A stretch of DNA of 64,000 nucleotides, taken from contig JBCFYV010001001.1 in assembly GCA_039000515.1 (NCBI GenBank), positions 8,246,333-8,310,332 of the forward strand. Reading direction: 5' to 3'. The notes under the pieces were generated by a model. It did not search any database. It was not told where the DNA came from and saw only the letters and a list, made by a program, of their open reading frames with translations. The stretch is from Timema cristinae. Its lineage: Eukaryota; Arthropoda; Insecta; Phasmatodea; Timematidae. Both the position numbers and the translations under genes were made by a program. Shown here in pieces: positions 33,450 to 43,369 of this stretch (within the stretch, counting starts at the first letter, position 1; every line of letters begins with the position of its first letter).

Positions 33450-35316
33450 ACTTTTCTCCGTTATCTTAGAGGTAGAGAACGTATTGTGATCGTCAAAAAA
33501 CTAAACTCGATATTTTGATGAATTTTGACGTTTCATGACCCCCCGAATCCAAATAAGTTGTTTTTTAATTTCCGTTTGTCTGTATGTACCTCGGACTAGA
33601 GCCTAAATTATTTTACCGATCGGACTCGAACTTGGTATCTAGGGTTTTCATAGGGTTGCCCTGAGAGGTTTTTGGAATTGGATATCTACCCTAAAATTAA
33701 GGATATTTTACTGAAGGGCAAAAAGAGAAAAAGTCCATTTTCTCAAAATGAGCTCTAAAGATTTTTATTAAATTTCATTTCTAAACATATATAAATATTC
33801 CACACAAAATGGTTACCCTCAGTATTTTGGCAAAATGACGTTAAGGGCTCCAAGTCTTATGCGTAAATTCTCATTTTTTATCATATCTCCGTAACTAGTT
33901 GAGATATGAAATTATTTATCATTGCAAATATGTAGGTCTATTTACAATACAAATCTTTTATTTGAAACATATTTTTATAAAACCTAAATAAATTTTCAAA
34001 ATATACGCAATATATATTATATTAACTTTTAGAACACTGAAGATAAAGTATTGCGACCGTCAAATAAATCTAATCCAAAATGTTGATGGATGTCGACGTC
34101 TCATGACCCTCCTAACCCTAAAAAGTGGTTTTTCCAATTTCGTAAGTCTGTGTGTCTGTTTAAACTTAAAATTAAGAGTATATTAATAAAAAGTGAAATG
34201 AAAACAAATCAATTTTCTCAAAATAGGCTCTAATGATTTTGATTAAAACTCGTATCCAGGCGTTGATTAAGACCACACATAAAATTGATATTTTCATTTT
34301 CCTATGAAAATGACTTTTAGGATACTTCACAGAAGCAAAAATTTCCGTATCTCTGCAACTGTTTGAGGTACCAAATAACTTATCGTTGCAAAATTGTATT
34401 ATTATTAAAAATTAAAAACTTTAATCTGAAATATAATTTTATAAAACCAACCGTTCTGAGATATTGGCAAATATATCAATACAATTTTGTGAGCTTTAAT
34501 TTTAAAGAGATACTATTTAAAGTTTTAACGCAATAATTCTCCAATGCCATATAGTAAATTAATATATTTTATTTAGCACCACGTCTTACTACCCAGTCGG
34601 GTTATACGCTTTAAGTACTAATTACGTTAATGGATTTAGGAGTTGGGAAGGTTGAATTAGAGGAAGTGAACCCATTTGCGTGGAGGGAGAGTGGAAAACC
34701 ATTTAGGAAAAACCACCCCAGTTCACCCGACCGAGATTCGAACCTCGATCTCCCCGTCCTCAGCAGTCAAGCTCAACACGACAAGCGCGTTAGCCAACTA
34801 CGCCACCGAGGCGGGTTAAATTAATATAGCCTGAGTATCTCTCAAAAAGTGTATGTTATTTTTCTTTAAACCTGTTAGGAGATATTTTTCTACAACAACG
34901 ATCTATCTCCATTTTAGACTCAATAGTCAATATTTAAATTTTTTATTGGTCAAAATTTTAAAACGAGGAATTTAATAGCAATGCGATAACCTGAAGATGT
35001 ACAACACCTCATAAAATCTTAAAAATTTTAAATGAAAGTTAAAATTTTAATACGAAGTGTTGACCCTTGTGAGCCCCATATCGATCTTTTTTATTGGTCC
35101 AAACATACAAATGACGACATTAATTCTTTAAAAACTAAATTATAAAATTTAAAACCTGGACTTAAAAAATGTTTTACATAAATATAGTGCAATTTATGCT
35201 TGGATTTGCTAGTGTATATTATTTAATTTCATATATATTACAAGGTTTGATTAAATATCTCCATTTTTAAACATTAGAGCGAGAAAGTCCGTGTGGAGTT
35301 ACTTACTTTTTTTTTT
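33450..35316 (+). mobile_element. TIR element with satellite-like interior (ACTTTCTCGCT type), copy C
   Basis: The left end is decayed (ACTTTTCTCCGTTATCTTAG then AGGTAGAGAACGTATTGTGA). The right end carries AGCGAGAAAGTCCGTGTGGA. The interior has two related monomers: 33470-34030, with TGACGTTTCATGACCCCCCG, GTCTGTATGTACCTCGG and TTTTCTCAAAATGAGCTCTA, and 34035-34540, with TCGACGTCTCATGACCCTCC and TTTTCTCAAAATAGGCTCTA. A right arm (34820-35316) matches, inverted, 53692-54100 and 56488-56890. A young SINE is inserted at 34567-34816. No transposase frame. Confidence 0.75.
34567..34816 (-). mobile_element. Young tRNA-derived SINE with target duplication
   Basis: Minus strand: head ACCCGCCTCGGTGGCGTAGT then TGGCTAACGCGCTTGTCGTG, B-box GAGGTTCGAATCTCGGTCGG, body CTCTCCCTCCACGCAAATGG, tail GTAGTAAGACGTGGTGCTAA. 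The 12-bp target duplication TAAATTAATATA lies on both sides (34555-34566 and 34817-34828). The 64-codon frame inside (34630-34824) is SINE sequence, not a gene. Confidence 0.92.
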
Positions 35317-35424
35317 TTTTTTTTAACTTAGCACGTTGTCTAGAGATAAGAGCGGTATTCACTTTCATCCACCATTTTTAAATTTTTAAAAGTAACCTTT
35401 CACTTCAATTAAATTTCAGTTATA

Positions 35425-35655
35425 AAAAATGTATCTGTAAACCTAGTTTTGCTATGGTTTTTTTCACCAATTTTAGCTGAAAATGATGACCCATACATTA
35501 GAGCAGAACTACGCCTTCACTCGTAATGTAACATGAACTAGATTTGGTAGTTTTCCTTGACTTAGGAAATATATGGGTGGCCACTAAGACGTGAAGCACG
35601 GTAAAAAGAAAAAAGTTTAAGTAGCTATTATTTCTTGTTAAGGTATCTATAACTA
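35425..35655 (-). repeat. Dispersed repeat, copy 2
   Basis: Reverse complement of the repeat at 522-725, with the same block order: AATGTATCTGTAAACCTAG, GTAATGTAACATGAACTAGA, CACGTAAGA-like blocks, and AGGTATCTATAACTAAACC at the right edge. It touches the SINE head at 35657. Confidence 0.65.
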
Positions 35656-35656
35656 A

Positions 35657-35686
35657 ACCCGCTTCAGTGGCTGCATGGTCTAAGCA
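35657..35686 (+). mobile_element. SINE head fragment
   Basis: CCCGCTTCAGTGGCTGCATG plus GTCTAAG is the family-1 head, broken off where a CAGGGATGGC terminus starts. Confidence 0.7.
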
Positions 35687-35900
35687 GGGATGGCAAATCT
35701 AAGGAACACGCTTTGGGAGCCACGCAGAAATGAACAAACTTCTGACAACGTGATATAATATATTTTAGTTCAGTAATATTTTGACAGCCATGTCATTCAA
35801 TGTTATGACACAGTGAACTTTCTGAAGTCAGCGGATAGAAATCATCTTGACTCGTACATAAGCAATGAACCGATTATAAATATCTTTGGCTAGAAAAATA
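35687..35900 (+). mobile_element. hAT-like left terminus inserted in a SINE head
   Basis: CAGGGATGGCAAATCTAAGG follows directly on the SINE head. This is the form of a hAT end, with a subterminal GGAGCCACG. The right end was not found. CAGCCCTG at 37493-37500 belongs to a different terminus type. The right coordinate is arbitrary. Confidence 0.45.
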
Positions 35901-36136
35901 CAATATTTTACAAACTAATACGGAAAAGTTTATTTATGTTTTTGAGTTCAACATATTTATATAATTATATATATATTTATATCAATTTATTATATTTTTA
36001 CACTCAAGGTGTTACTTTGAAAAAATTTACTTTTAAGTTATTAAAATTAATATTGTGCAAACAATCACTTTGACAATTTAGTAGATTTCCTTCTTTAAAA
36101 TATAGACATTACTAAAATATTTACTATTTGATTTTT
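35901..36136. other. AT-rich DNA, no gene seen
   Basis: Could be the interior of the hAT-like insertion starting at 35687. No frame. Confidence 0.4.
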
Positions 36137-36380
36137 ATCACCGCGTCTTACTACCTTTTCAGGCTATACGTGTATACAATAATTATTTTAACGGTGTAGA
36201 GATGAGGAAGGAGGCATTTTAGAGGTAATCTACCAGCATTTGCGTGGAAGAAAAACGGAAAACTATTCAGGAAATCATCCTCAATAGTTCCAACAGGGAT
36301 TCGAACCTCGATTTCTCCGTTATTAGCGGGTCGGTCCAACACGAGAGTGACGCAATAGACCGTTCAGCCACTGATGTAGG
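36137..36380 (-). mobile_element. tRNA-derived SINE (family 1)
   Basis: Minus strand: ACCTACATCAGTGGCTGAAC head, B-box AGGTTCGAATCCCTGTTGG, body TCTTCCACGCAAATGCTGGT, tail AGCCTGAAAAGGTAGTAAGA then CGCGGTGATAA. Two short frames on either strand are SINE readings only. Confidence 0.8.
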
Positions 36381-36510
36381 TGAGTCATTTATTAAATTGT
36401 ATAACATTCAACCGGTTTATTTTTAATACTCATTAAGAAAAACACTAGACTAGCTCAAAAGTCAGCTAGTGGCACATTGGTCGAAAAAGTTTTTTCTATC
36501 AATGTTTTAA

Positions 36511-36704
36511 GGGGGTCACTCTAGCAATAGACTAGACTGCCGATGATGGGATGTACTGAAAGTGAATTTCCCCAAATTGTTTTTCACTCCACGCAAATAT
36601 AGGTACATTTAATCTAAATTCAACTAAATTAATCCCTAATTCTTTAGCGCAGTTAGTATGTATTCATATAGCCTGAACATCTGGTAATACGCTGTGATAA
36701 AAAG
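36511..36704 (+). mobile_element. tRNA-derived SINE (family 1), lacking B-box
   Basis: GGTCACTCTAGCAATAGACT and AGACTGCCGATGATGGGA match the variable part of the head, but the B-box is deleted and the body starts at TGTACTGAAAGTG. The tail AGCCTGAACATCTGGTAATA is decayed. A copy of the first head half may be dislocated upstream near 36465. Confidence 0.7.
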
Positions 36705-36869
36705 GTTGTGGACTGGTTATATGCTGTGTCGAATGGCGTTTTTTTAATTGCAAATTTACTTTATACTTAAACTACTACTATTTAAACTACTTAAAATAAG
36801 AGATAACTTCTAATACTATATAGTACGCAGTCCTAACGCCAGGATATTTACTAATTTGTTGGATAGAAT

Positions 36870-36975
36870 TGATTTCTATACAAATACTATCTTCATCAGC
36901 GTCTCAGGAATTGAAATTCTCTAAACAGATACGATCTTCATCAGCGTCTCTAGGAATTGAAATAGAAACTTCTAT
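36870..36975 (+). repeat. Short tandem duplication
   Basis: ATCTTCATCAGCGTCTC followed by AGGAATTGAAAT occurs twice about 55-60 bp apart, with related flanks (ATACAAATACT / ACAGATACG). Confidence 0.8.
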
Positions 36976-37572
36976 ACTTGAGATAGCTCATTCTATAAAC
37001 TCAGTCACGTGGGGTCAGCGAGTATTAAATTGATCGCATCCAGGAAATTGCTGTGTACATTTGGTTCCAAGCCCGAATTAAAGAGCCGACGCCCCAGGTC
37101 TTCCACAATCTTTTGAATAAAATAAATATTTAACTTTTGGCTCCTTAGATTGCAGTCATTGTATCAGCCTTAAAAAATATATATAGCTTTCTGTATCAAT
37201 ATATATTTCTGTTAAAAGATCACTTACTTAAAATGGCATGTGAAACAGACAAATATTTCAAACTTTGATTTTCAAAGCATAAACGATAACCATAGATCAC
37301 ACCGAATCTATCATAAAATATCATTTATGTGAAGACAATAGTTCCTTATTCAAATCATTTCGTTAACATTAAGGTTTAAGCAGTTCATCTTGTAAAGATA
37401 AAATGATAATGTCAATACGTTGGAAAGTAAAATATTTGTTTGCTGTTGGGACGTACAGCTTTTTTATTTACAGCCACGGGGCCCCTAACAGCTATAAATC
37501 CAGCCCTGTTTGGTGCAATCCCTGGTAGCCAATTAACGTTCATGACATCTCTTGTTAGGTAGTCATTGTCAA
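36976..37572. other. Anonymous DNA with a possible hAT right end
   Basis: GGGGCCCCTAACAGCTATAA ... CCAGCCCTG (37478-37500), read on the minus strand, starts CAGGGCTGGATTTATAGC, a hAT-type end. No partner left end of this type was found. No coding frame. Confidence 0.35.
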
Positions 37573-37713
37573 GCGCTGAATTTGTGTGGAGGGATAGTGG
37601 AAAACAATTGAAGGGGGAAAGACCTTCAGCACACCCTAACGGAACTCGAATCCCAATCTATCTGTCATCGGCAGTTCAGTGACGCCTTAGACGATTCGAC
37701 CACTGAATCAGGT
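37573..37713 (-). mobile_element. tRNA-derived SINE (family 1), 3' part missing
   Basis: Minus strand: ACCTGATTCAGTGGTCGAAT, GTCTAAGGCGTCACTG, B-box GATTCGAGTTCCGTTAGGG, and body to CCCTCCACACAAATTC. The tail is not present. Confidence 0.75.
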
Positions 37714-37846
37714 ATTAAAATAGTTCATCAAAACAAAAACTTCAACACGTAGTTTTGTAATGTATGAGTTTGCCCACAATGGTGGAGCACGTGGGCTAAT
37801 ACATATACTTTCACTGGTTTGGTTTTCCAGTAACTGGGAGATCACT

Positions 37847-39344
37847 TAGGGATGTGAAAAAAGTATCAATACCTTACTAATATCGATATTTTCCTTTCAA
37901 TACTAAATTATTATTTTTACTCGATACCTTTTTCTCGATACTTTTGTAATGATCCTGTTTTATTGAATTGATTTATAGTGCATTTAAATTTAGGTTATGT
38001 CAATTCTATTTAGTCTGACTGTACTGTTGCTGTTTTATTTCCGTACACGTGCAAGCAGGCTACGGTGAATATCAGTTTGCTTGTTTACAGCCCTCGCAAT
38101 AATTAAAGAAGATAACCTCTCACTGTAGGTGCGAGAAAGAGAGCAATATGCTTAATTTGTAAATTATATTGTTTTTATGTTATTTTTCTAGTAGTAGTTT
38201 TATTTGTGTCCGTAAGAGCTCAGAAGCACCTGGGCACAATCTGAGTTTGAAGTCTGATAATTAGTGTTTGTTTTTGCTTTTACTAAACAGAGTTAACTGT
38301 CGATTCGGGTTAAGATGTGTGTATGTCGATATGGCAAATTCATTATGATATATATATATATATATATATAATCAACTTTCAAGCATTTACTTTTTTAGAC
38401 AATTAAAAAAAATTATTTCTGTAATGTCTAAATAGAAGTGATATCAAATAACATAATATAATGTGTTTGAATTATAATATATTTAAATCGCATATCGCAG
38501 GTACGTGTTGAAGATACTGTATCACGACGACAACATTTACTGATATTAGTACTCACACTCCGGTATCGAAAGAAACATTTTTTTTGTCATCTCCATACAT
38601 TCTGAGATTAACCAAGGTGCACTGTGGAGGAAGAACAAATGAATATATTCCTTCATTCTCACTAATTTTCTGTATGACAAGCAAGAATAAACTCCATTCA
38701 ATCTCTTTTAGCTCACCACTATTAATAGATGTTCTTTCGTCGTTGTTTATCAATACAATCTGATGCCTGACTGGGCGACGGGGCGAATAATGACCAGTTT
38801 GCTACCCCCTTCCTTTAGCAATGAGCACGGTAATCACAAACTAAACAAAATAAACTTTTGTGGATCTTAATGGACTCTCAATCAACTCAAGGGTGCACCT
38901 AATAAACGAATCAGAAAAGTTTGTGTGTTGTTTCAGGATATGAAGCAGGGCAGCGCAAAAATTCTTATACCGTTTGTCAATAAGTTAATAATCTATCTTG
39001 ATAAAGTAGATAACCGATGAATTTAGTTAAAAAATAGCACCTTACAAGTGAGATATCAATGTTTTTTAAGAAGTTGGATAACGAAAAAGCATATTTTAAA
39101 ATTTGTTTTAAAATATTAAAAGCCTTTATAATCTTCAATGTTTAAATAAATAAAGACACAATTATGATGCGAAAATTAAAATTATTATTATTCGATAAAC
39201 TTTTTTTTTAGACTAAAATTTCTATACTGATTCTGAACTGTTATCGATACTTTTCTTTCGATACTAGTACGGTATCAATATTTTTTTATCCGATACTTTT
39301 AGTGAGTACAATATCGATACTTTTCTTTCGATACCACATCCCTA
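37847..39344. mobile_element. hAT-like element, ~1.5 kb, with GATACTTT subterminal repeats
   Basis: Ends TAGGGATGTG and CACATCCCTA are inverted repeats. Just inside both ends lie several copies of a TATCGATACTTTT / CTTTCGATAC motif (37865-37945 and 39240-39335), which look like subterminal transposase-binding repeats. Size and organisation fit a non-autonomous hAT element. Flanking octamers (AGATCACT, GCTACACT) agree only in the last four bases, so the target duplication is not clear. A 66-codon minus frame at 38553-38753 has no recognisable transposase motif. A TA microsatellite lies at 38347-38371. Confidence 0.65.
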
Positions 39345-39398
39345 GCTACACTCCCTTTAAAATAAAATATTACTGATCCTTTCATTATTATTGTAAAT

Positions 39399-39677
39399 GG
39401 TGACCTGGTGGTCTAGGTGTAAGGTGTCAGACTTCTGTGCTGGCGGCCGGGGTTCAATCCTCGGTCCCGGCACAGATTTATCTGATTACCAAACCCTTCC
39501 TTCACCTCTGACAAGACATCTTGTGAATGTGAGGAATGCCAGGCCTCCACCGTGGTTCGGATTCCACGTTAAACTGTAGGTCCTTCATTTCATCTCACAA
39601 TCACCCTACCATTACACATTAGCGTAAGTGCGTATAATCCGAACGGGTAGTAAGACGCGGTGCTAATAATAATAATA

Positions 39678-39719
<42 letters not shown>

Positions 39720-39720
39720 G
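39399..39720 (+). mobile_element. tRNA-derived SINE (family 2) with long TAA tail
   Basis: Head GGTGACCTGGTGGTCTAGGT and GTAAGGTGTCAGACTTCTG, with B-box GGGGTTCAATCCTCGGTCCC. Body ACAGATTTATCTGATTACC and CCAGGCCTCCACCGTGGTTC, tail AATCCGAACGGGTAGTAAGA then CGCGGTGCTAA. It ends in a TAA run that turns into an ATT run (palindromic microsatellite) up to about 39720. This is the best-preserved family-2 copy in the window. The 60-codon frame inside is not a gene. Confidence 0.9.
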
Positions 39721-39859
39721 TAAATATTCGGATTGCTTGAATGGGTAGAAAGATGTTAGCTCAAGGACCATTTTTACATCCACTGTAGTTTCCAATCTGT
39801 GGCCTGGGTCAGTTTTTTTTTATTAAAGCCATTTATTTTCCAGTACCGGCTGGCTTGGT

Positions 39860-40035
39860 TTGTCGTAGCTTCTTCATATGTCTTATAATTTATCTTAAGA
39901 CTAAGACAAGCATAACATCTGGTACCCGGCCGTTAATTTATTAATGTGAAAAGATAATTTTTCTGTCTTGCCAGGAATCGAGTGCGGGATCCTTAGATCA
40001 CTAAGGAGACACTTGAACAAATGAACTAAGGCGTA
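39860..40035 (-). mobile_element. tRNA-derived SINE (family 4)
   Basis: Minus-strand head CGCCTTAGTTCATTTGTTCA, GTGATCTAAGGATCCC and B-box GCACTCGATTCCTGGCAAG. The body contains AATAAATTAACGGCCGGGTA, matching 23030-23345. Confidence 0.6.
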
Positions 40036-40929
40036 TGGTATCTCAAGGAAGATACGATTTTATAGTTAAATAAATCTCAAAAATCAACTTTTTGCAAGTT
40101 TATCCTGTAGATCGTTGTATCAAATAATATATTACTATGTAACCTTAATGCGGGCTTTTTTTTTTCGAGAGCCCAGATATATATCCAAGTACAAATTTAA
40201 TAATAATAATAATAATAAAAAAGCTCAGAGAGTGACTCATGTCATCTTAAGTTACCGAATCGAGCACATTACCCATGGTAATGGGTGCTTCGGTGCGTTA
40301 TCACACTTCTAGGAGAGGGAGGGTCGGGGTAAGAGTTAGAATGGCCGTTAGCTAGAACGGCGCCATTTCAAGGATCTTAATATGGAGATTCAACACTTGA
40401 GAATTTTGTTCACGAACTTTTGTGAGGCTTAACGAATGAGGAGATTTATAGGGGAGGAATCACATAACGGGTTGACTATGTTTTTACATCCTAGATCGGT
40501 CTAGTCGGGTATCATACTGGGAATTGAAGTTAATTATTTAGGTTAAATGAGTACTTTACGTTTAACACAAAGGGTTATAACCGTGCTGTTCTATGAAGTA
40601 TGGGTTAGGTGGGTACATTTGATTAAATTTAATTTAAAAGCTGGGTGAAATAGTGAGAAAACTACAATGAAGATATCATACAATAATTACAAAGGGTTTG
40701 AACTTCGTATTCTCAACAACGATAGCCAAGTGCGATGCGAAACTAATCTTATTAATTTTCAGAATATGATATCTGTGTGGAGTGATCCCTCACTAAATGT
40801 ATACATAATAGCTTCGGCTATTTGATTCTTAATAGTATTAATGTCTAAAAAGTATAGTTTTTAATATATATTTGACGTATTTAAAGTGCAATTTCTGAAT
40901 CAATTACCTATATCAGAAAACGAATTATA
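40036..40929. other. Anonymous DNA, no gene seen
   Basis: 40200-40500 is less AT-rich, and ACCCATGGTAATGGGT (near 40270) is a short palindrome. The open frames (for example 40115-40312) are short and featureless. Confidence 0.4.
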
Positions 40930-41098
40930 ACCTAAATTAAATCTAGAAAATACACAACATCCAGCCTTTCGGCCTTTAATTCATCACTGGGAAGGGGCAA
41001 ACCTATATTTCACTAATTACCAATTTTGCGGTCATACAGGAATCGAGAGTGGTATCTCAGTAGGTAGACACACGCTACCAACTTATCTAAAGTGATGA
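40930..41098 (-). mobile_element. tRNA-derived SINE (family 4)
   Basis: Minus strand: TAAGTTGGTAGCGTGTGTCT, ACTGAGATACCACTC, B-box CTCGATTCCTGTATGACC, then AGTGATGAATTAAAGGCCG. Same head-body order as 23030-23345 and 39860-40035. Confidence 0.6.
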
Positions 41099-41739
41099 AA
41101 AAAACACCTCAAATTGCCTAAATAAACATAGCCATTATATAACATATTTTGGTGAACGGTACAGATTTGGTTGATAACATAATGTTCCTGCATTAAAAAT
41201 AATAAAATGATTAAACCTAGTTATTTATTATTCTCTCTTGAACATATAGTAAAAATATTGCAATATATAAAATAAATACAGTAATGTGTACCGATGGACA
41301 CGTCGACAATGTCGTAAGTCTCGTCTTCTCTATATAGTACAAAACATGGAACCATATTATAATTTTAATGTTTAAGAAAAATATAGTAGGTTTGTAAAGT
41401 AAAATAATTCAATATAAAAACTCGGGGCAGTAACGCGCTAAGTCACAACAACTTATTATACAATAGTTCAGATTTAATTGTCTTCCTACTAGTGAATCGT
41501 AGCAGCGATGGCAGAAAATGATTACACTAAAATGTATTCTAAACTTTTTAATGGGAAAAGATCTGTATAATAAACCCTCACTCGACTTATTAGTTAAAAG
41601 TTTGCGTGTCAAAAGCTATCAAGTTTATATGTAAATTGAGCTTTCGGTTAGATAAAAAAAGTATTATCTTCACCCTCGAACCACGATTAGAACCTTAAAA
41701 CGACCCCTTCCCCAGCTTTCTATCTATTCGTAGCAGCAA
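41099..41739. other. AT-rich DNA, no gene seen
   Basis: A 67-codon minus frame (41409-41612) has no domain. Nothing else recognised. Confidence 0.45.
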
Positions 41740-41836
41740 TCCATTCAATCAATAATTATTCTGTTAATTTTAGCCGAAGAGAAATATTTTATTTGCCGAT
41801 AAACAACTATACACAAATCATGGTTTCTATGGTGAA
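41740..41836 (+). repeat. Fragment of the ~410-bp satellite
   Basis: AGAGAAATATTTTATTTGCC, GATAAACAACTATACACAAA and TCATGGTTTCTATGGTGAAA match blocks of the satellite monomers near 43677 and 44100. The match ends where the GA microsatellite begins, so the microsatellite has grown within or replaced a monomer. Confidence 0.7.
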
Positions 41837-41956
41837 AGAGAGAGAGAGAGAGATTGGGAGAGTGTGTGTTAAAGAGAAATAAAGTGTGTGTGAGAGAGAG
41901 AAAAGCATAATGTGAGTGTGTGTGTGTGTGTGTGTGTGTTGTGTGTGTGTGTGTGT

Positions 41957-42003
<47 letters not shown>

Positions 42004-42650
42004 AAGAGAGAGAAAGGGAGTGTATATTAAAGAGATTGTGTGTATGTGTGAAACAGAATTTGTTTGAATTAAAGTGTGTATGAAATTGTGTGGAATTTTG
42101 TTTGTGTGAGAGAGAAGATGTTTGAGAAAAAAGAGTGACTGAGAAAGAGAGGGAGTGTGTCAGAAAGAGAATATGTAATAGAAAGTGTGTGAGAGAGATA
42201 GTGTGACTGAGAAAGTGTGAGAGAGATTGTGAGAGAGATTGTTTGAAACAGAGAGAATGCGAGAGAAATTATGAAATAAAGTTTTGTGAAAAAGATTGTG
42301 TGTGTGTGAGAGAGAAATATTGTGAGAAAAAGAACGTATGAGAGAGTGCGAGAAATATTGTGAGATAGAGATTGTATGAGAGCTAGCGTATATATGTGTA
42401 TGATAAAGAGTGTTTGTGAGAGAGTGTGTGAGTGTTTGAAAGATAATGTGTGAAAAAGATTGTCCAATAGAGAAAGTGTGTGCACGAGAGAGAGAGAGAA
42501 AGAGTTTTCGAGAAAGAGAGATTGTGTAAGATATAATAAATGTGTGGAAGGTAATGTGTGTGAGATAGAGAGAGAGAATAAGTGTGTAAGAAAGTGTGTG
42601 TGATGGAGAATAAGTGTGGGGAGGGAGTCTGTGTTGCGAGAAGATAGTAT
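41837..42650 (+). repeat. ~800-bp GA/GT microsatellite
   Basis: Starts with GA runs, passes through a long GT run (about 41918-41986) and continues as degenerate GAGAGA / GTGTGT / AAAGA mixtures to 42650. The plus strand is almost free of C. Long minus-strand frames (198, 172 and 91 codons) rich in Ser, Leu, His and Thr come only from this repeat and are rejected as genes. The purine strand may form H-DNA or Z-DNA. Confidence 0.95.
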
Positions 42651-42673
42651 TGGTACACAAATCAATTTTGTCT

Positions 42674-42923
42674 AGCACCGTGTCTGACTAGCCGTCCAGG
42701 TTATACTCTTATGTACTACTTGAGCTAATGGTTTTATGGATGAGGAAGGTTATATTAATAAGAAATATAACTGCATTGGAATGGAGTGTGAGTGGAAAAC
42801 CATTCAGGGAAAAAACCCTTCAAAACATCGGACAGAGATTCAAACCTTAATCTCCTTGTCAGTGCCAGTCTAGTCTACTGCTAAGTAGCTAGCACCTTAG
42901 ACCAATCGGCCACCGAAGTAGGT
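42674..42923 (-). mobile_element. tRNA-derived SINE (family 1)
   Basis: Minus strand: ACCTACTTCGGTGGCCGATT, GGTCTAAGGTGCTAGC, a decayed B-box AAGGTTTGAATCTCTG, and tail AACCTGGACGGCTAGTCAGA then CACGGTGCTA. Its 3' end abuts the GA/GT microsatellite. Confidence 0.8.
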
Positions 42924-43369
42924 CACAAAATATTACTTTAAATATTATTCACTCAAAAAAATCAAGTGGTGACATGGAAACATAATTAAACTTATTTTTA
43001 TTGAAATACAATTATTTTTAACACGCTAATACCTATACTGGGATCATAAGATGGATGGGATACATAAAATATTACTTTGAAATATTATCAACACACACTC
43101 AGTATTATGTGGTGGTTAGGAAAGATAATTGAACTTATTAGCAATGTGATCACTTTTTTTTCATTATCACCAAAACCCATACGCAAACCATTAAAATTGC
43201 TATCTATACACATTTAAGATGATTTTATTTTGAAATGATAATATTATACCAAAACATATTTAAACAGAATTGTATCTTTTAATTTATAATTCAAATGCGA
43301 AACAAACGTAAGAAAATATTTTCGGGAAATTGACTAGTTAATTTTTTAATTTGCGAATTATAGTCAATA
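42924..43369. other. AT-rich DNA, no gene seen
   Basis: Nothing recognised. Confidence 0.5.

Noticed and set aside
34630..34824. 64-codon ORF with RDSNLDLPV motif, and similar ones at 36244, 50955 and 28616
   Set aside because: They translate SINE sequence, and the same motif appears wherever family-1 SINEs lie.
39397..39579. 60-codon ORF
   Set aside because: Lies entirely within a family-2 SINE.
42069..42678. Three long minus-strand ORFs (198, 172, 91 codons) rich in Ser, Leu, His, Thr
   Set aside because: They are three reading frames of the same GA/GT microsatellite, open only because the repeat lacks stop codons.
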